From Argopecten irradians (taxonomy: Eukaryota > Mollusca > Bivalvia > Pectinida > Pectinidae): a DNA stretch of 64,000 bases. Position 1 is the stretch's first letter; each line of letters begins with the position of its first letter. Both the position numbers and the translations under genes were made by a program. The DNA lies in assembly GCF_041381155.1 (NCBI RefSeq), contig NC_091134.1, positions 42,305,338 through 42,369,337 of the forward strand. Reading direction: 5' to 3'. Under the pieces are notes generated by a model. That model did no database searches. It saw nothing but the letters and a program-made list of their open reading frames with translations, and was not told where the DNA came from. Shown one piece after another: positions 28,401 to 35,356 of the stretch.

Positions 28401-30139
28401 AGAGGTCCTGTACTGTACTGTAAAGTAAAGTGAGAGAACCAACACTCCTGATGCATTGGTATGTGGTGCATCTACTGCTGGGTAGATACCACACAGTATT
28501 CAGTAGAGGTCCTGTACTCTACTGTAAAGTAAAGTGGGAGAACCAACACTCCTGATGTATTAGTATGTGGTGCCTCTACTGCTGGGTAGATACCACACGG
28601 TATTCAGTAGAGGTCCTGTACTGTACTGTAAAGTAAAGTGGGAGAACCAACACTCCTGATGTATTGGTATGTGGTGCCTCTACTGCTGGGTAGATACCAC
28701 ACGGTATTCAGTAGAGATCCTGTACTGTACTGTAAAGTAAAGTGGGAGAACCAACACTCCTGATGTATTGGTATGTGGTGCCTCTACTGCTGGGTAGATA
28801 CCACACAGTATTCAGTAGAGATCCTGTACTCTACTGTAAAGTAAAGTGGGAGAACCAACACTCCTGATGTATTAGTATGTGGTACCTCTACTGCTGGGTA
28901 GATACCACACGGTATTCAGTAGAGGTCCTGTACTCTACTGTAAAGTAAAGTGGGAGAACCAACACTCCTGATGTATTGGTATGTGGTACCTCTACTGCTG
29001 GGTAGATACCACACAGTATTCAGTAGAGGTCCTGTACTCTACTGTAAAGTAAAGTGGGAGAACCAACACTCCTGATGTATTAGTATGTGGTACCTCTACT
29101 GCTGGGTAGATACCACACGGTATTCAGTAGAGGTCCTGTACTCTACTGTAAAGTAAAGTGGGAGAACTAACACTCCTGATGTATTGGTATGTGGTACCTC
29201 TACTGCTGGGTAGATACCACACAGTATTCAGTAGAGATTTACCCCATGTATAAACAAATATAATAGATAAAAGGAGTCACAACATCCATGGCAATTTTGT
29301 TTTTACTCTGGCGAAGAAACTGTCAACATGTTTTGACTGCTAGAGGCCATTATCAGGTTGACACTTGTCAACAATTTCTTTGCCAGAATAAAAAGAAAAC
29401 TGCCATGGATGTTGAGTATAGATTTGTGTAATCTATATCAGAACATGATACCTCCACCTCTTTTCAGAGTTAAACCTCTTTTGTACAAAACAATTTTAAA
29501 TGGCTTCTCCTAAACTACTGAAGGGATTTCAACGAAACTATGTGCTAATAATCCTTATATAGTAACGATGTGTAATTGATGTTTAGAATTAGAATGGGAT
29601 TGTTGGGGGATGTTAAGGTAGCACTATATTTACTTTCATATTGAACAGTATGTAATTAGGAGTAACGATCACATATTAGATCTCTTTATACATGTAATAA
29701 ATCTTAGATAATCAAGGATGATGTCTATTCCATTTATATTATTTCATACTGATGTATATACCGGTATATAGTTTTATTAGATTGAGGCTGACTATCCAAG
29801 ATAGATGTCTGAATATGTAATATATGTTACGACTAGTTAATCATGACCGCTATTATTTCTCCACAGAAACGCCGCACACTGAGACAGACTCTACAGAGAC
29901 AGAGGGATGAACAGCTGGCCTCTAATGCTCTCAGCGCTAAGTTTCTGGCTGCACCAGAGGGAAATGGAACCACAATGGGCGAGGGGCACCACCAAGGTCA
30001 CCGCCTGTCCTATACAGAGGCGACGGGTAGTCGACTATATGCCCCACCCCCTGGGGCCATGGCACACTCTAACACCAGGTCTGTCACTATCAACAACCCT
30101 GCCTACTCTTCAGAGCACCATGACGACAACTTGGTGTGA
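1034..30139 (+). CDS. GRIN1: NMDA-type ionotropic glutamate receptor subunit 1 (GluN1/NMDAR1), spliced gene, amino-terminal domain incomplete here
   Basis: This is the obligatory glycine-binding subunit of a heterotetrameric, calcium-permeable glutamate-gated channel at synapses. Coding exons I can join: 1034-1432, then 11190-11376, 11535-11676, 11973-12074, 13641-13752, 14242-14366, 15027-15191, 15932-16166, 16553-16701, 17148-17305, 18080-18252, 18742-18852, 19095-19240, and either 24968-25081 or 29867-30139. From 11190 onward all phases agree. Diagnostic segments are [66 protein letters not shown] and NMAG in family order. Exon 1 ends in phase 0 while the exon at 11190 needs one preceding base, so direct joining gives an immediate stop; about 160 amino-terminal-domain residues are missing from this assembly. 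Introns are dominated by minisatellites. The subunit 1 assignment is secure from the N-site and the DRPE motif after M3. Confidence 0.95.
1433..2205 (+). repeat. 50 bp minisatellite built from the exon A 5' splice junction
   Basis: Fifteen further copies of AAGGTACTCACTTCTAG occur at about 50 bp spacing (near 1481, 1531, 1581 and on to 2184). Each is preceded by CACTCATTCTCAGAT, the near-copy of the exon end GCTCATTCTCCGAT. One unit contains about 17 exon-like bases, AG|GT, and about 30 intron bases. Unit length is not a multiple of three. Confidence 0.95.
2206..3795. other. Intronic spacer without recognisable exon
   Basis: I looked here for the missing GluN1 exons and found no open stretch resembling the family. 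It contains TATA-like GGTATAAAAG near 3201 and AATAAA near 3599, which could be an old LTR or promoter remnant. TTAAAGATGCTCCACCGCCG near 3664 resembles one end of a small TTAA-bounded element whose other end is not visible. Confidence 0.4.
3796..4590. repeat. Duplicated segment, copy 2, inside GRIN1
   Basis: This is the partner of 1-780. It sits in the GRIN1 gap between exon A and the next resolved exon and runs directly into the 34 bp array at about 4590. It repeats the short putative coding exon at 4337-4398. Confidence 0.9.
4337..4398 (+). pseudogene. Second copy of the putative terminal exon, inside GRIN1
   Basis: This 62 bp segment matches 524-585 and keeps the same acceptor and stop codon. 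Inside another gene's intron it has no visible partner exons, so it is most likely a non-functional duplicate or an assembly duplicate. Confidence 0.35.
4590..10790 (+). repeat. 34 bp minisatellite, about 180 copies, each with AG|GTATGT
   Basis: The unit reads TGTAGGTATGTACCATGG, then AGGCCTCTACCATCCC or ATGCCTCTACCATCCT. Copies are mostly 33-34 bp with occasional indels and broken units (near 5700, 5950, 6340, 6930, 7380). Two unit types (GGAGGCCTCT and GGATGCCTCT) alternate irregularly. Every unit contains TAG|GTATGT, a good 5' splice-site match, and ACCATGG, a start-codon context that creates many spurious short reading frames on both strands. CCATGG and AGGCCT are palindromic. It occupies the place where the missing amino-terminal-domain exons should be. 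Confidence 0.97.
10918..10985 (-). repeat. tRNA-derived SINE head (candidate)
   Basis: On the minus strand, TTAGCTCAGGTGG (A-box-like, complement of 10958-10970) is followed by GGGTTTGAGTCA (B-box-like, complement of 10925-10936), the spacing of a tRNA internal promoter. No complete tRNA fold is apparent, so a SINE remnant is preferred. Confidence 0.5.
11190..11376 (+). CDS. GRIN1: GRIN1 exon B: distal amino-terminal domain
   Basis: The acceptor TTTGTACAG ends at 11189. The exon reads (G)[20 protein letters not shown], aligning with the GluN1 segment GIIGLQL, and continues to [11 protein letters not shown]. It requires one base from a preceding exon, so exon A (phase 0) cannot be its direct partner. 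The donor is GGC|GTAAGTA at 11377. Confidence 0.92.
11535..11676 (+). CDS. GRIN1: GRIN1 exon C: end of amino-terminal domain
   Basis: It encodes [20 protein letters not shown] followed by [26 protein letters not shown]. The GxVxFNEDGDR element is conserved at this place in GluN1. The acceptor is TTTAG|GGC and the donor CAG|GTAACC; the exon ends in phase 0. Confidence 0.93.
11973..12074 (+). CDS. GRIN1: GRIN1 exon D: linker into ligand-binding domain
   Basis: These 34 codons read [19 protein letters not shown] and then [15 protein letters not shown], matching the GluN1 IIWPGG...STRLK segment. The donor is AAG|GTAAGAT, a strong site. The last ~27 exon bases (GGTGTAAAGATCTCAACCCA and following) reappear in every unit of the downstream array. 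Confidence 0.93.
12075..13120 (+). repeat. 37 bp minisatellite built from the exon D 5' splice junction
   Basis: About 27-28 units each carry AAGGTAAGATTATGGTGTAA (or AAGGTAAGAATATGTTGTAA) followed by AGATCTCAACCCA. The exon D end has the same order of blocks: GTGTAAAGATCTCAACCCAC, CTTAAG, GTAAGATTATGG. Nearly every unit preserves the strong AAG|GTAAGA donor. Units decay toward 13.0-13.1 kb. Confidence 0.95.
13641..13752 (+). CDS. GRIN1: GRIN1 exon E: start of S1 ligand-binding segment
   Basis: It encodes [20 protein letters not shown] followed by [18 protein letters not shown]. It aligns with the GluN1 IVTIHQEPFVYVKPT...C...ICTG region, with both cysteines retained and a shorter loop. The acceptor is AACTTACAG; the donor ACAACAG|GTAGTA is phase 1. 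Confidence 0.93.
14242..14366 (+). CDS. GRIN1: GRIN1 exon F: S1, cysteine pair and glycine-pocket Phe
   Basis: It encodes [20 protein letters not shown] followed by [31 protein letters not shown] is the family's conserved disulfide-forming segment. The Phe in SFGT corresponds to the aromatic residue that lines the glycine pocket (rat F484). The donor is AGG|GTGAGT, phase 0. Confidence 0.94.
14550..14873. mobile_element. MITE-like element with ~80 bp terminal inverted repeats
   Basis: The left end ATATCATCCTGGAAACTCCA continues through GATCACTTAC and CCTGGACTATCTCATAGT. The right end is its imperfect reverse complement (ACTGTGAGATAGTCCAGG through AAGTGATCG to GATGATAT). The interior has no coding capacity. 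It lies in the intron between exons F and G and is probably a non-autonomous DNA transposon of unknown superfamily. Confidence 0.8.
15027..15191 (+). CDS. GRIN1: GRIN1 exon G: S1 glycine-contact motif to pre-M1
   Basis: Fifty-five codons read [20 protein letters not shown], then [20 protein letters not shown] and [15 protein letters not shown]. The Pro, Thr and Arg of [10 protein letters not shown] correspond to glycine carboxylate/amine contacts in GluN1 (rat P516, T518, R523). The donor is AAAAAG|GTCAGT in phase 0; the last ~20 exon bases plus donor are tandemly repeated immediately downstream. Confidence 0.95.
15192..15632 (+). repeat. 36 bp minisatellite built from the exon G 5' splice junction
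   Basis: Twelve further copies of ATACTGGTCAAAAAGGTCAG, each followed by TTGTGTATTTATTATC, come after the exon copy. One unit near 15380 is 37 bp. Because 36 is a multiple of three, the exon G frame stays open into the array, producing long artificial reading frames with 12-residue periodicity. Confidence 0.96.
15932..16166 (+). CDS. GRIN1: GRIN1 exon H: M1 and pore loop with N-site
   Basis: After [15 protein letters not shown] comes M1 ([20 protein letters not shown]), then [10 protein letters not shown], an acidic linker, and the re-entrant pore loop [19 protein letters not shown]. The Asn in LLNSG is the N-site that controls magnesium block and calcium permeability in NMDA receptors. The acceptor is CTTTATAG; the donor GAAG|GTAGGT is phase 1. 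Confidence 0.97.
16553..16701 (+). CDS. GRIN1: GRIN1 exon I: M3 gate
   Basis: It encodes [20 protein letters not shown] followed by [39 protein letters not shown] is the invariant gate motif of ionotropic glutamate receptors. After M3 the vertebrate GluN1 signature DRPEER reads DRPEAS here. The donor is AGG|GTATGT, phase 0. Confidence 0.97.
17148..17305 (+). CDS. GRIN1: GRIN1 exon J: S2 first half
   Basis: It encodes [20 protein letters not shown] followed by [33 protein letters not shown]. It aligns with the GluN1 [23 protein letters not shown] segment; the second Ser of QSSV is Ala here. The exon ends in phase 2 (AAAGG|GTAGGT). Confidence 0.95.
18080..18252 (+). CDS. GRIN1: GRIN1 exon K: S2 second half
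   Basis: I placed the acceptor at AATTGTAG (ending 18079), because only this start joins in frame with exon J and gives [21 protein letters not shown] nearer CTACAG at 18084-18089 would break the frame. The Trp-Asp of IWDS corresponds to glycine-amine contact residues (rat W731/D732). The Cys in KDCELI pairs with a downstream Cys in the family. The donor GAAC|GTAAGC is phase 1. Confidence 0.94.
18634..18706 (+). repeat. tRNA-derived SINE head abutting an exon
   Basis: GTGGTTCAATTGGTAGAGC (A-box-like) is followed by GTTCAAACCC (B-box-like) and a T run near 18700, the organisation of a tRNA-derived Pol III unit. Its T run lies about 35 bases upstream of the exon L acceptor. There is no full tRNA cloverleaf. 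Confidence 0.65.
18742..18852 (+). CDS. GRIN1: GRIN1 exon L: end of S2
   Basis: It encodes [20 protein letters not shown] followed by [18 protein letters not shown]. The Cys after EST is the partner for the S2 disulfide, and the APATL...NMAG segment leads into M4. The acceptor is GTCTTACAG; the donor GCTG|GTATGT is phase 1. Confidence 0.95.
19095..19240 (+). CDS. GRIN1: GRIN1 exon M: M4 and proximal C-tail
   Basis: M4 is [20 protein letters not shown], followed by [28 protein letters not shown]. This matches the GluN1 C0 region (AYKRHKD...VWRKNL), which binds calmodulin and alpha-actinin in vertebrates. The donor GAG|GTGAGT is phase 0, so either terminal exon can be joined. Confidence 0.96.
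19264..19464. mobile_element. Small MITE with TACYGYATTCRACCCAATAA ends
   Basis: The left end TACTGTATTCAACCCAATAA and the right end (reverse complement TACCGCATTCGACCCAATAA) are imperfect inverted repeats about 200 bp apart. The interior has GGGGCGCTTAT and GGGCGCTTATTGGG repeats. It is non-coding and intronic. Confidence 0.65.
19690..24885 (+). repeat. 26 bp minisatellite, about 200 copies, with TACTAAC + CTACAG
   Basis: The unit reads TACTAACCTACAGGAATG and then TTACCAGT, with common variants (GTCACCAG, GTTAAACAG, CAGATAC, CAGTTAG). Almost every unit contains TACTAAC, the perfect branch-site consensus, followed directly by CTACAG, an acceptor-like hexamer. The array fills the intron before the proximal terminal exon. 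Short reading frames within it are artefacts of repetition. Confidence 0.97.
24968..25081 (+). CDS. GRIN1: GRIN1 terminal exon N1 (short C-tail)
   Basis: The acceptor GTATGCTTACAG ends at 24967. The exon encodes [20 protein letters not shown] followed by [17 protein letters not shown] and a stop. It is a charged, probably helical 37-residue tail continuing the basic C0 region. It is in frame with exon M and ends the protein before the 104 bp array. It is an alternative to 29867-30139; both start with two basic residues in phase 0. Confidence 0.88.
   Translation, partial: KKKQLRESWNFLRVLKDEHQAAAAKQKYEEENETKDL
26661..26666 (+). promoter_or_regulatory. GRIN1: Polyadenylation signal for short-tail GRIN1 transcript (candidate)
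   Basis: AATAAA lies in TTTAATAAAGAG about 1.6 kb after the proximal stop, followed by a GT-rich stretch (GTGTGTTTTGTC). An earlier AATAAA near 25483-25488 is an alternative, though its downstream region is less GT-rich. Confidence 0.45.
27100..29237. repeat. 104 bp satellite-like array with higher-order structure
   Basis: About 20.5 units begin GGTATGTGGTGCCTCTACTG. Each contains two imperfect hairpins: TATGTGGTACCTCTAC opposite GTAGATACCACACA, and the perfect arms CAGTAGAG / CTCTACTG around GTCCTGTA. Variants GTGCATCT and GTAAGGTAAAG recur at about 627 bp (six units), for example near 27271 and 27898, showing multi-unit amplification. Confidence 0.95.
29280..29414. mobile_element. Foldback element, ~45 bp arms
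   Basis: The left arm CAACATCCATGGCAATTTTG...TCTGGCGAAGAAACTGTCAA and the right arm TTGACACTTGTCAACAATTT...CTGCCATGGATGTTG are inverted copies about 135 bp end to end. The element is non-coding and located in the GRIN1 intron just after the 104 bp array. Confidence 0.75.
29867..30139 (+). CDS. GRIN1: GRIN1 terminal exon N2 (long C-tail)
   Basis: The acceptor TTTCTCCACAG ends at 29866. It encodes a 90-residue tail: [20 protein letters not shown], then an Ala/Gly/His/Pro-rich middle, and the end [16 protein letters not shown] with a stop. It is in frame with exon M and mutually exclusive with 24968-25081, which has its own stop. The C-terminal valine could contact a PDZ domain, although the -2 residue is Asn rather than Ser/Thr as in vertebrate STVV tails. 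NPAYSS could be a phosphorylation site; this is inference. Confidence 0.88.
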   Translation, partial: KRRTLRQTLQRQRDEQLASNALSAKFLAAPEGNGTTMGEGHHQGHRLSYTEATGSRLYAPPPGAMAHSNTRSVTINNPAYSSEHHDDNLV

Positions 30140-30808
30140 AGGTCATCTCAGAGTGAGGCTGACAATAAGAGAAAATTTGTTTGAAGGGTTTATCCAATGG
30201 TGGGCTTCCAATTTGTGGGACTATAGAAAAGATTTAGTCAGTAGTGTATCAAGTGTAATACTGACAGACAATAAGGACATTTTCAGTAGAAATTACTTTG
30301 TATTCATGCTGACAGTGAAATAGAGGGAAATATAGATGTGAAGTGTGATTCTGGGGAACTGCTTGATTGGATGATAATTTGTACAAATACAGAAGATTTA
30401 CTATTATTATATGGAAATTTTATATACAATATGGTTGTTAGTTCCATTGAAATACAAGATGTATATGGAAATGAATCTCAATTATAAAAAAAAAATGTTG
30501 TTTAAAAAATAATAATACATGACAACATAACTGAAATATGTATCTAGAATATGATTTTGTGCAATATACACATAAAGACTGCTGCTCTTATTGATACTAG
30601 AATGAAATGTATTTGTTATTAATATAGAGTCTATTGACTTTCTTAAATGCAGATAGAAAAAATGACAACAGAGGCAATCTTTGTAATTGTATTATTCCTT
30701 ATTTATATACATTACACCTGGCTTACAATACTTACTACATGAGTTGCAATTGGTAAATTCATATCTCCAGATGTTATAATCAATTTTAATTTGTTTTATT
30801 GTGATGAA

Positions 30809-30814
30809 AATAAA
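30809..30814 (+). promoter_or_regulatory. GRIN1: Polyadenylation signal for long-tail GRIN1 transcript (candidate)
   Basis: AATAAA in GATGAAAATAAACCC lies about 670 bp after the distal stop, at the edge of the 57 bp array. No other clear signal is closer. Confidence 0.4.
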
Positions 30815-31310
30815 CCCAGTATCATCCAGAAGGTACCATGACAACACTGCCGCATCACCCAGGGTTTACTGTAAAACCAAGTATCACCCTAAAGTTACCA
30901 TAACAACAGTATCACCCAGGGTTTACTGTAAAACCCAGTATCACCCTACAGTTACCATGACAACAGTATCACCCAGTGTTTACTCTAAAACTCAGTATCA
31001 ACCTAAAGTTTCCATGACAACAGTATCACCCAGTGTTTACTGTGAAACCCCGTATCACCCTAAAGTTACCATGACAACAGTATCACCCAGTGTTTACTGT
31101 GAAACCCAGTATCACCCTTAAGTTACCATGACAACAGTATCACCCAGTGTTTACTGTGAAACGCAGTATCACCCTAAAGTTACCATGACAACAGTATCAC
31201 CCAGTGTTTACTGTGAAACCCAGTATCACCCTTAAGTTACCATGACAACACTATCACCCAGTGTTTACTGTGAAACGCAGTATCGCACTAAAGGTACCAT
31301 GACAACAGTA
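30815..31310 (+). repeat. 57 bp tandem repeat, about 8-9 copies
   Basis: The unit contains CAGTATCACCCTAAAGTTAC, CATGACAACAGTATCACCCA and GTGTTTACTGTGAAACC. 57 is a multiple of three, so a 106-codon frame stays open; I do not regard it as a gene. Both outer units read AAGGTACCATGAC where inner ones read AAAGTTACCATGAC. Confidence 0.9.
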
Positions 31311-31870
31311 TCATCCCATGGTTCTTTGAAGAATAATATTATCAATAAGTTACTTTTAAAAGCAGCTGTATAAATCTATGGTAGGGTTGCTATTACAATA
31401 GTATCAAGCAATGGTTTCTTGGACATCTGTAGCTAGCACCAGGGCATCAAGATTCAATGAGGTTTTGTGGATTTTTAGGATTATTAACCCGTAGTCAAAA
31501 TTTTGTATGTTCTTGTCTTTCCAAATACCTAGTCATTCAAAATATACACTGAATTGTGTATTTCAACATGATACATTTTTTTAATTTTCAACAAATATCA
31601 GATAATATTTTCGAAAATTTTCTAAACTAGGCCTGAGAAAATAAGATTTTTCCTTTATTAACTAAATGTTAGAGATTTATGTGTCATACAATGTACAGTA
31701 TTGAAATTTTAATTTGTTGCTAATGGAACAAAATAATAGATATTTGTTTGACTTTAAAAGCAAAGTATTTTTACAAGACTATACGCAATTGTTATAGCTT
31801 TAAACTCCATTGATGTGATTTCATATTGATGTGTATTTATTGTTCTAAAACCATACAATACAAGAGCTTC
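31311..31870. other. AT-rich intergenic spacer, nothing recognised
   Basis: There is no open frame, structured repeat or recognised motif. Confidence 0.5.
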
Positions 31871-32935
31871 TTAAGGTAGGTCCATACTTTTGAAAATCGC
31901 GCCAATTCATATGACGCTATACCGGAAGTTGCGGAGGTTGTTTTTGAATTCCAGAATGGTTTTCCGATACGCCACGACATCACACTTGGATATTTTTTCA
32001 ATAGGTGAAAATTGTCTACATATAATATTGAATGTTTAAAATCATTAAATAAATCAAATAAAAGCAGTGAAGTGAAAATTATATGCTATCTCTGAGGTTT
32101 TTGCGGTCCCTGTCGTAAATGGGAATTGGATTTTTAAACACCGGAAGTGCCGTTCGTCGCTATAAATAATAAGACGGGACCCGGCCGGACCGAAATTCCG
32201 GAATTCTAAAAAAAATCGCATACGGATTTCCTTTAAACACACAATTTGGAGAAAATCATAAAAACAAACAGACATAAACCAGATATAATATCACAAAAAC
32301 GTATGAACTGATGTGGAATGTTTTTTTTGCGGCATGATTTTCAAAAAATAGTCAAATATAACCCATCTTAACACTGGATGAAATGGGGGTAGGGTTGCGA
32401 GTTACAAACTTCAAGCTTACAAAATTGTGAAATTTTGATCGAGGACCCCGTGTTTTTATATGATATTTGAAAAACATATTACCTTGGGCATATCATATAC
32501 AAATATTGTGAAATTGACATGGATTTTCATTTCCTTTTTGGCCTATTCATTGATTTTTTACGGGCGAAAATATGGCAAAACATGGTAATTACGTATAGTA
32601 AACGGTCCTGGGAAATAACAAAAATTAGTTAGCATTTGTAAAAATAAAATAGTTTTTGTATATTGTTCTATCGTAAGAAATTTAGGACAAAAAATCAACA
32701 GGATCGAGACTACATTCACCCTAATATTACAGAAAATATAATTTTATGAATTTTTTCTATTTTCGGTCAGCAAATTTGCATGGATGGTATATTTCAAGCT
32801 CAAATATCCTCAAAAAGTAGCTCGAGAACACCCATTTATCTTTACAGATTTGAAATCTACATGAAAAATGCAAGAAAATAAGACCTGTTAGAAAAAAATG
32901 ACATGGGTTTTTCCAAAAGTATGGAGCTACCTTAA
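31871..32935. mobile_element. TTAA-bounded 1.07 kb element with ~27 bp inverted ends
   Basis: The left end TTAAGGTAGGTCCATACTTT and the right end (reverse complement TTAAGGTAGCTCCATACTTT) are inverted repeats starting in TTAA on both sides. This is compatible with a non-autonomous piggyBac-like transposon. The interior has no transposase frame longer than about 70 codons. Confidence 0.7.
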
Positions 32936-33285
32936 TGATCTGCAATTTTACCTTGACCAATTATGAATGATTATATTTTAATTTAACTATTGTTAACAAT
33001 TTTGTAATGACAAATCATGTTTTAATCTCTAACTTGTTACTGTTTTTACCTTATGTAATAAATTTATAACTATTTCTAATGAATTGCATTTACTGTATAA
33101 TCAAATATACTCAGAAATATTATTTTTATTTCACTTCCATATTAACATTTTACATTGTTGTGATCTCGTTACAATTACTTCTGTATGGTATATCGCTGGC
33201 AATATATGTAGTTTGTATACATGGTACTTGTATGCTTTTATTAATTTCTTATTAAAACTTCTGTTGAGAAAATGATAGTCATTTT

Positions 33286-33373
33286 GTGTGAATACAATGG
33301 GACTCATTTACGTACCACGTGATAACAATATGTGTGAATACAATGGGACTCATTTACGTACCACGTGATAACA
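33286..33373. promoter_or_regulatory. 46 bp direct duplication with E-boxes
   Basis: Two near-identical copies of GTGTGAATACAATGGGACTC followed by ATTTACGTACCACGTGATAA. Each contains CACGTG, the palindromic E-box core. It lies about 3.3 kb upstream of the first sensor gene's start codon. Confidence 0.6.
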
Positions 33374-33427
33374 GATAATGTTTGTAATCTTCCTACCGAA
33401 ATGATGTTAGCGCGGGATATCATCTTT

Positions 33428-33435
33428 TGACGTCA
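33428..33435. promoter_or_regulatory. Perfect CRE palindrome TGACGTCA
   Basis: TGACGTCA is the full CREB/ATF binding site. It sits in a relatively CpG-rich stretch (33.4-34.0 kb) upstream of a candidate non-coding first exon. The motif is seen; its function is inferred. Confidence 0.45.
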
Positions 33436-33959
33436 ATCCATCACCAATAGAAACAGCTATATACACGTAGTCCCGCACAAACCATACATGCCATACCTCC
33501 CGGCATGAGATAAAACCTCCCGTATTTTAAAGCCTTTTATTGTCTCCCGGGGGGAGAGTCTATAATTCCCATATTCCGTTAACCCCTTCATTTCATTTTC
33601 GCCGCTATATTTGTGTACATGCTAGGTTAATTTTAGCACGAGAGTAACCACTCCCTGACCCCCTGACCAACACCCCAATGGCCCAAATTAGCAGCCTTGG
33701 GCTAACCCACCTTGGCCTGTGGTGTCACTTTCACTCACGTCAATAAACAATAAAATAAATATAAATAGACAAAAAGATTTTTTTTATTTGTTACAATCTA
33801 ATATAATGCGCGTTTGGATCGGGCTGGGTACCGGTATACGAATTTTACCCCAAACATAGCTACTCTCGTTTCGTCTGTAATGCTTCTAAAAATAGCTCAT
33901 GTTGTAGCGATGGGGAATTCCTAACCCAGGTAGAAGGGGAAATCGGTCACGTAGATGTC

Positions 33960-34074
33960 AGTGGGATTGTAGGACGCATGCTATCTTGATTATCTTTCGG
34001 ATTTTACTCTCTAGCACATTAATCTTCTGCTTTCATGCATGTACAAATTACTGTTGCACTCTGGAAATACACAG
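33960..34074 (+). other. Candidate non-coding first exon of first calcium-sensor gene
   Basis: The start is unknown. A donor ACACAG|GTGAGC follows at 34075, downstream of the CpG-richer region. The first sensor gene's 5' UTR begins at an acceptor (36604), so an upstream exon must exist; this is the best placed one I see. Confidence 0.25.
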
Positions 34075-34784
34075 GTGAGCTAATTTTAACCTTACGACCT
34101 GTTTACCTGTATACGTACCTGATGCGTGTTTATTTGTTATGTTTGTTTTGTTTTGTTTGTTGTTTTTTTTTGTTTTTTTTGGCAATGACGTTGTCTTATG
34201 TTGTAACACAGCGGTCTGATTAATTGTAATTAAATTATTATTTATTTAATGTAATCACATATGGCACATGCAACTTGCATAGCTATAAATTGTAATTCAG
34301 TCAATATTATTTTAATCATTTAGATCCAAACAATTATAAATAAGATAATCATTAGATACAGTCACTTCCAAACATTTTAACCCTCCTCATCACTGTGTCA
34401 TTTATTACACTCTTTTACCTACACTAAAGATCTAAAACTTATGGAAAAAGTTAATTTTCATAGTACAATATTCTAGACTATAGCTAAACTAAATGTCATC
34501 ATATACATGACATTGTTGCTATGGACAGTGGTATTTGAGATGAGTACTTTACGGAGCTGGATATAAGAATAAGGGTCACGAGTAAACCGATTGGGATGAC
34601 TAAAACCATGTGATTGCTAATTACATATGTTTGCGAGGTCCTTTATCAAAAGCCTGATACCGGATATTTACTAGTCATTTACAAGATTGAGAAACTTCTA
34701 ATAGGCATGATGTAATTGATTCAAATGTATTGTCATGCTATATCTCTGTAAAAGGAGCGGGTCGGTGTGGTTTGTACATAGTGT

Positions 34785-34900
34785 TAAATGTGGTCTCTAT
34801 TACTCAGCTGATGGAGCACGCTTCTTTGGCTGACATTCAATAGAGCCTATAGAGTTTTTCACACCAGAGACCCAGATTCCAGGTCGGGACACTTGACAAG
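34785..34900 (+). repeat. Possible tRNA-derived SINE fragment
   Basis: ATTACTCAGCTGATGGAGCA resembles a tRNA A-box region. A weak B-box-like CCAGGTCGGGACAC lies downstream at wider spacing. Degenerate. Confidence 0.35.
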
Positions 34901-35356
34901 AATTGTATGTGTTTGTTCCCTGTTCTTCTACACCTTTTACATTGTTGGAGCAAATATCAATTTAATTAAGACAGGAGGCACAATTATAATTATAAAGTCT
35001 GCCCAATAGTCTTATATACAAAATAGTAAGGTACTCTGATCATCCAAGAGCCTGTGATCTGAAAACCTTGTAACTTTTTTGAATTTCTTCTATAATATAT
35101 ACTTTTCAGATGCTTTCATGCACATATTTCTAATCTTGTTTTAATAATAAGTATAAGCACTAGAATTGAGAAACTTCAAACAGGAATTGAAACCAATGGC
35201 TTTACCAACCCAGATTCTGTCGACGAAGCCTTTGGATTATCAATTAGACAGAGACACAATTAAGATTTGATCTCTTAATTGTTGGCACTCGACTGGATTG
35301 TTTCCTTATGACGAGACACTTTTGAAACACTATGTACACATATCCACATCACCCCT

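Noticed and set aside
30801..31121. 106-codon ORF
   Set aside because: Open only because the repeat is 57 bp; it coincides exactly with the array.
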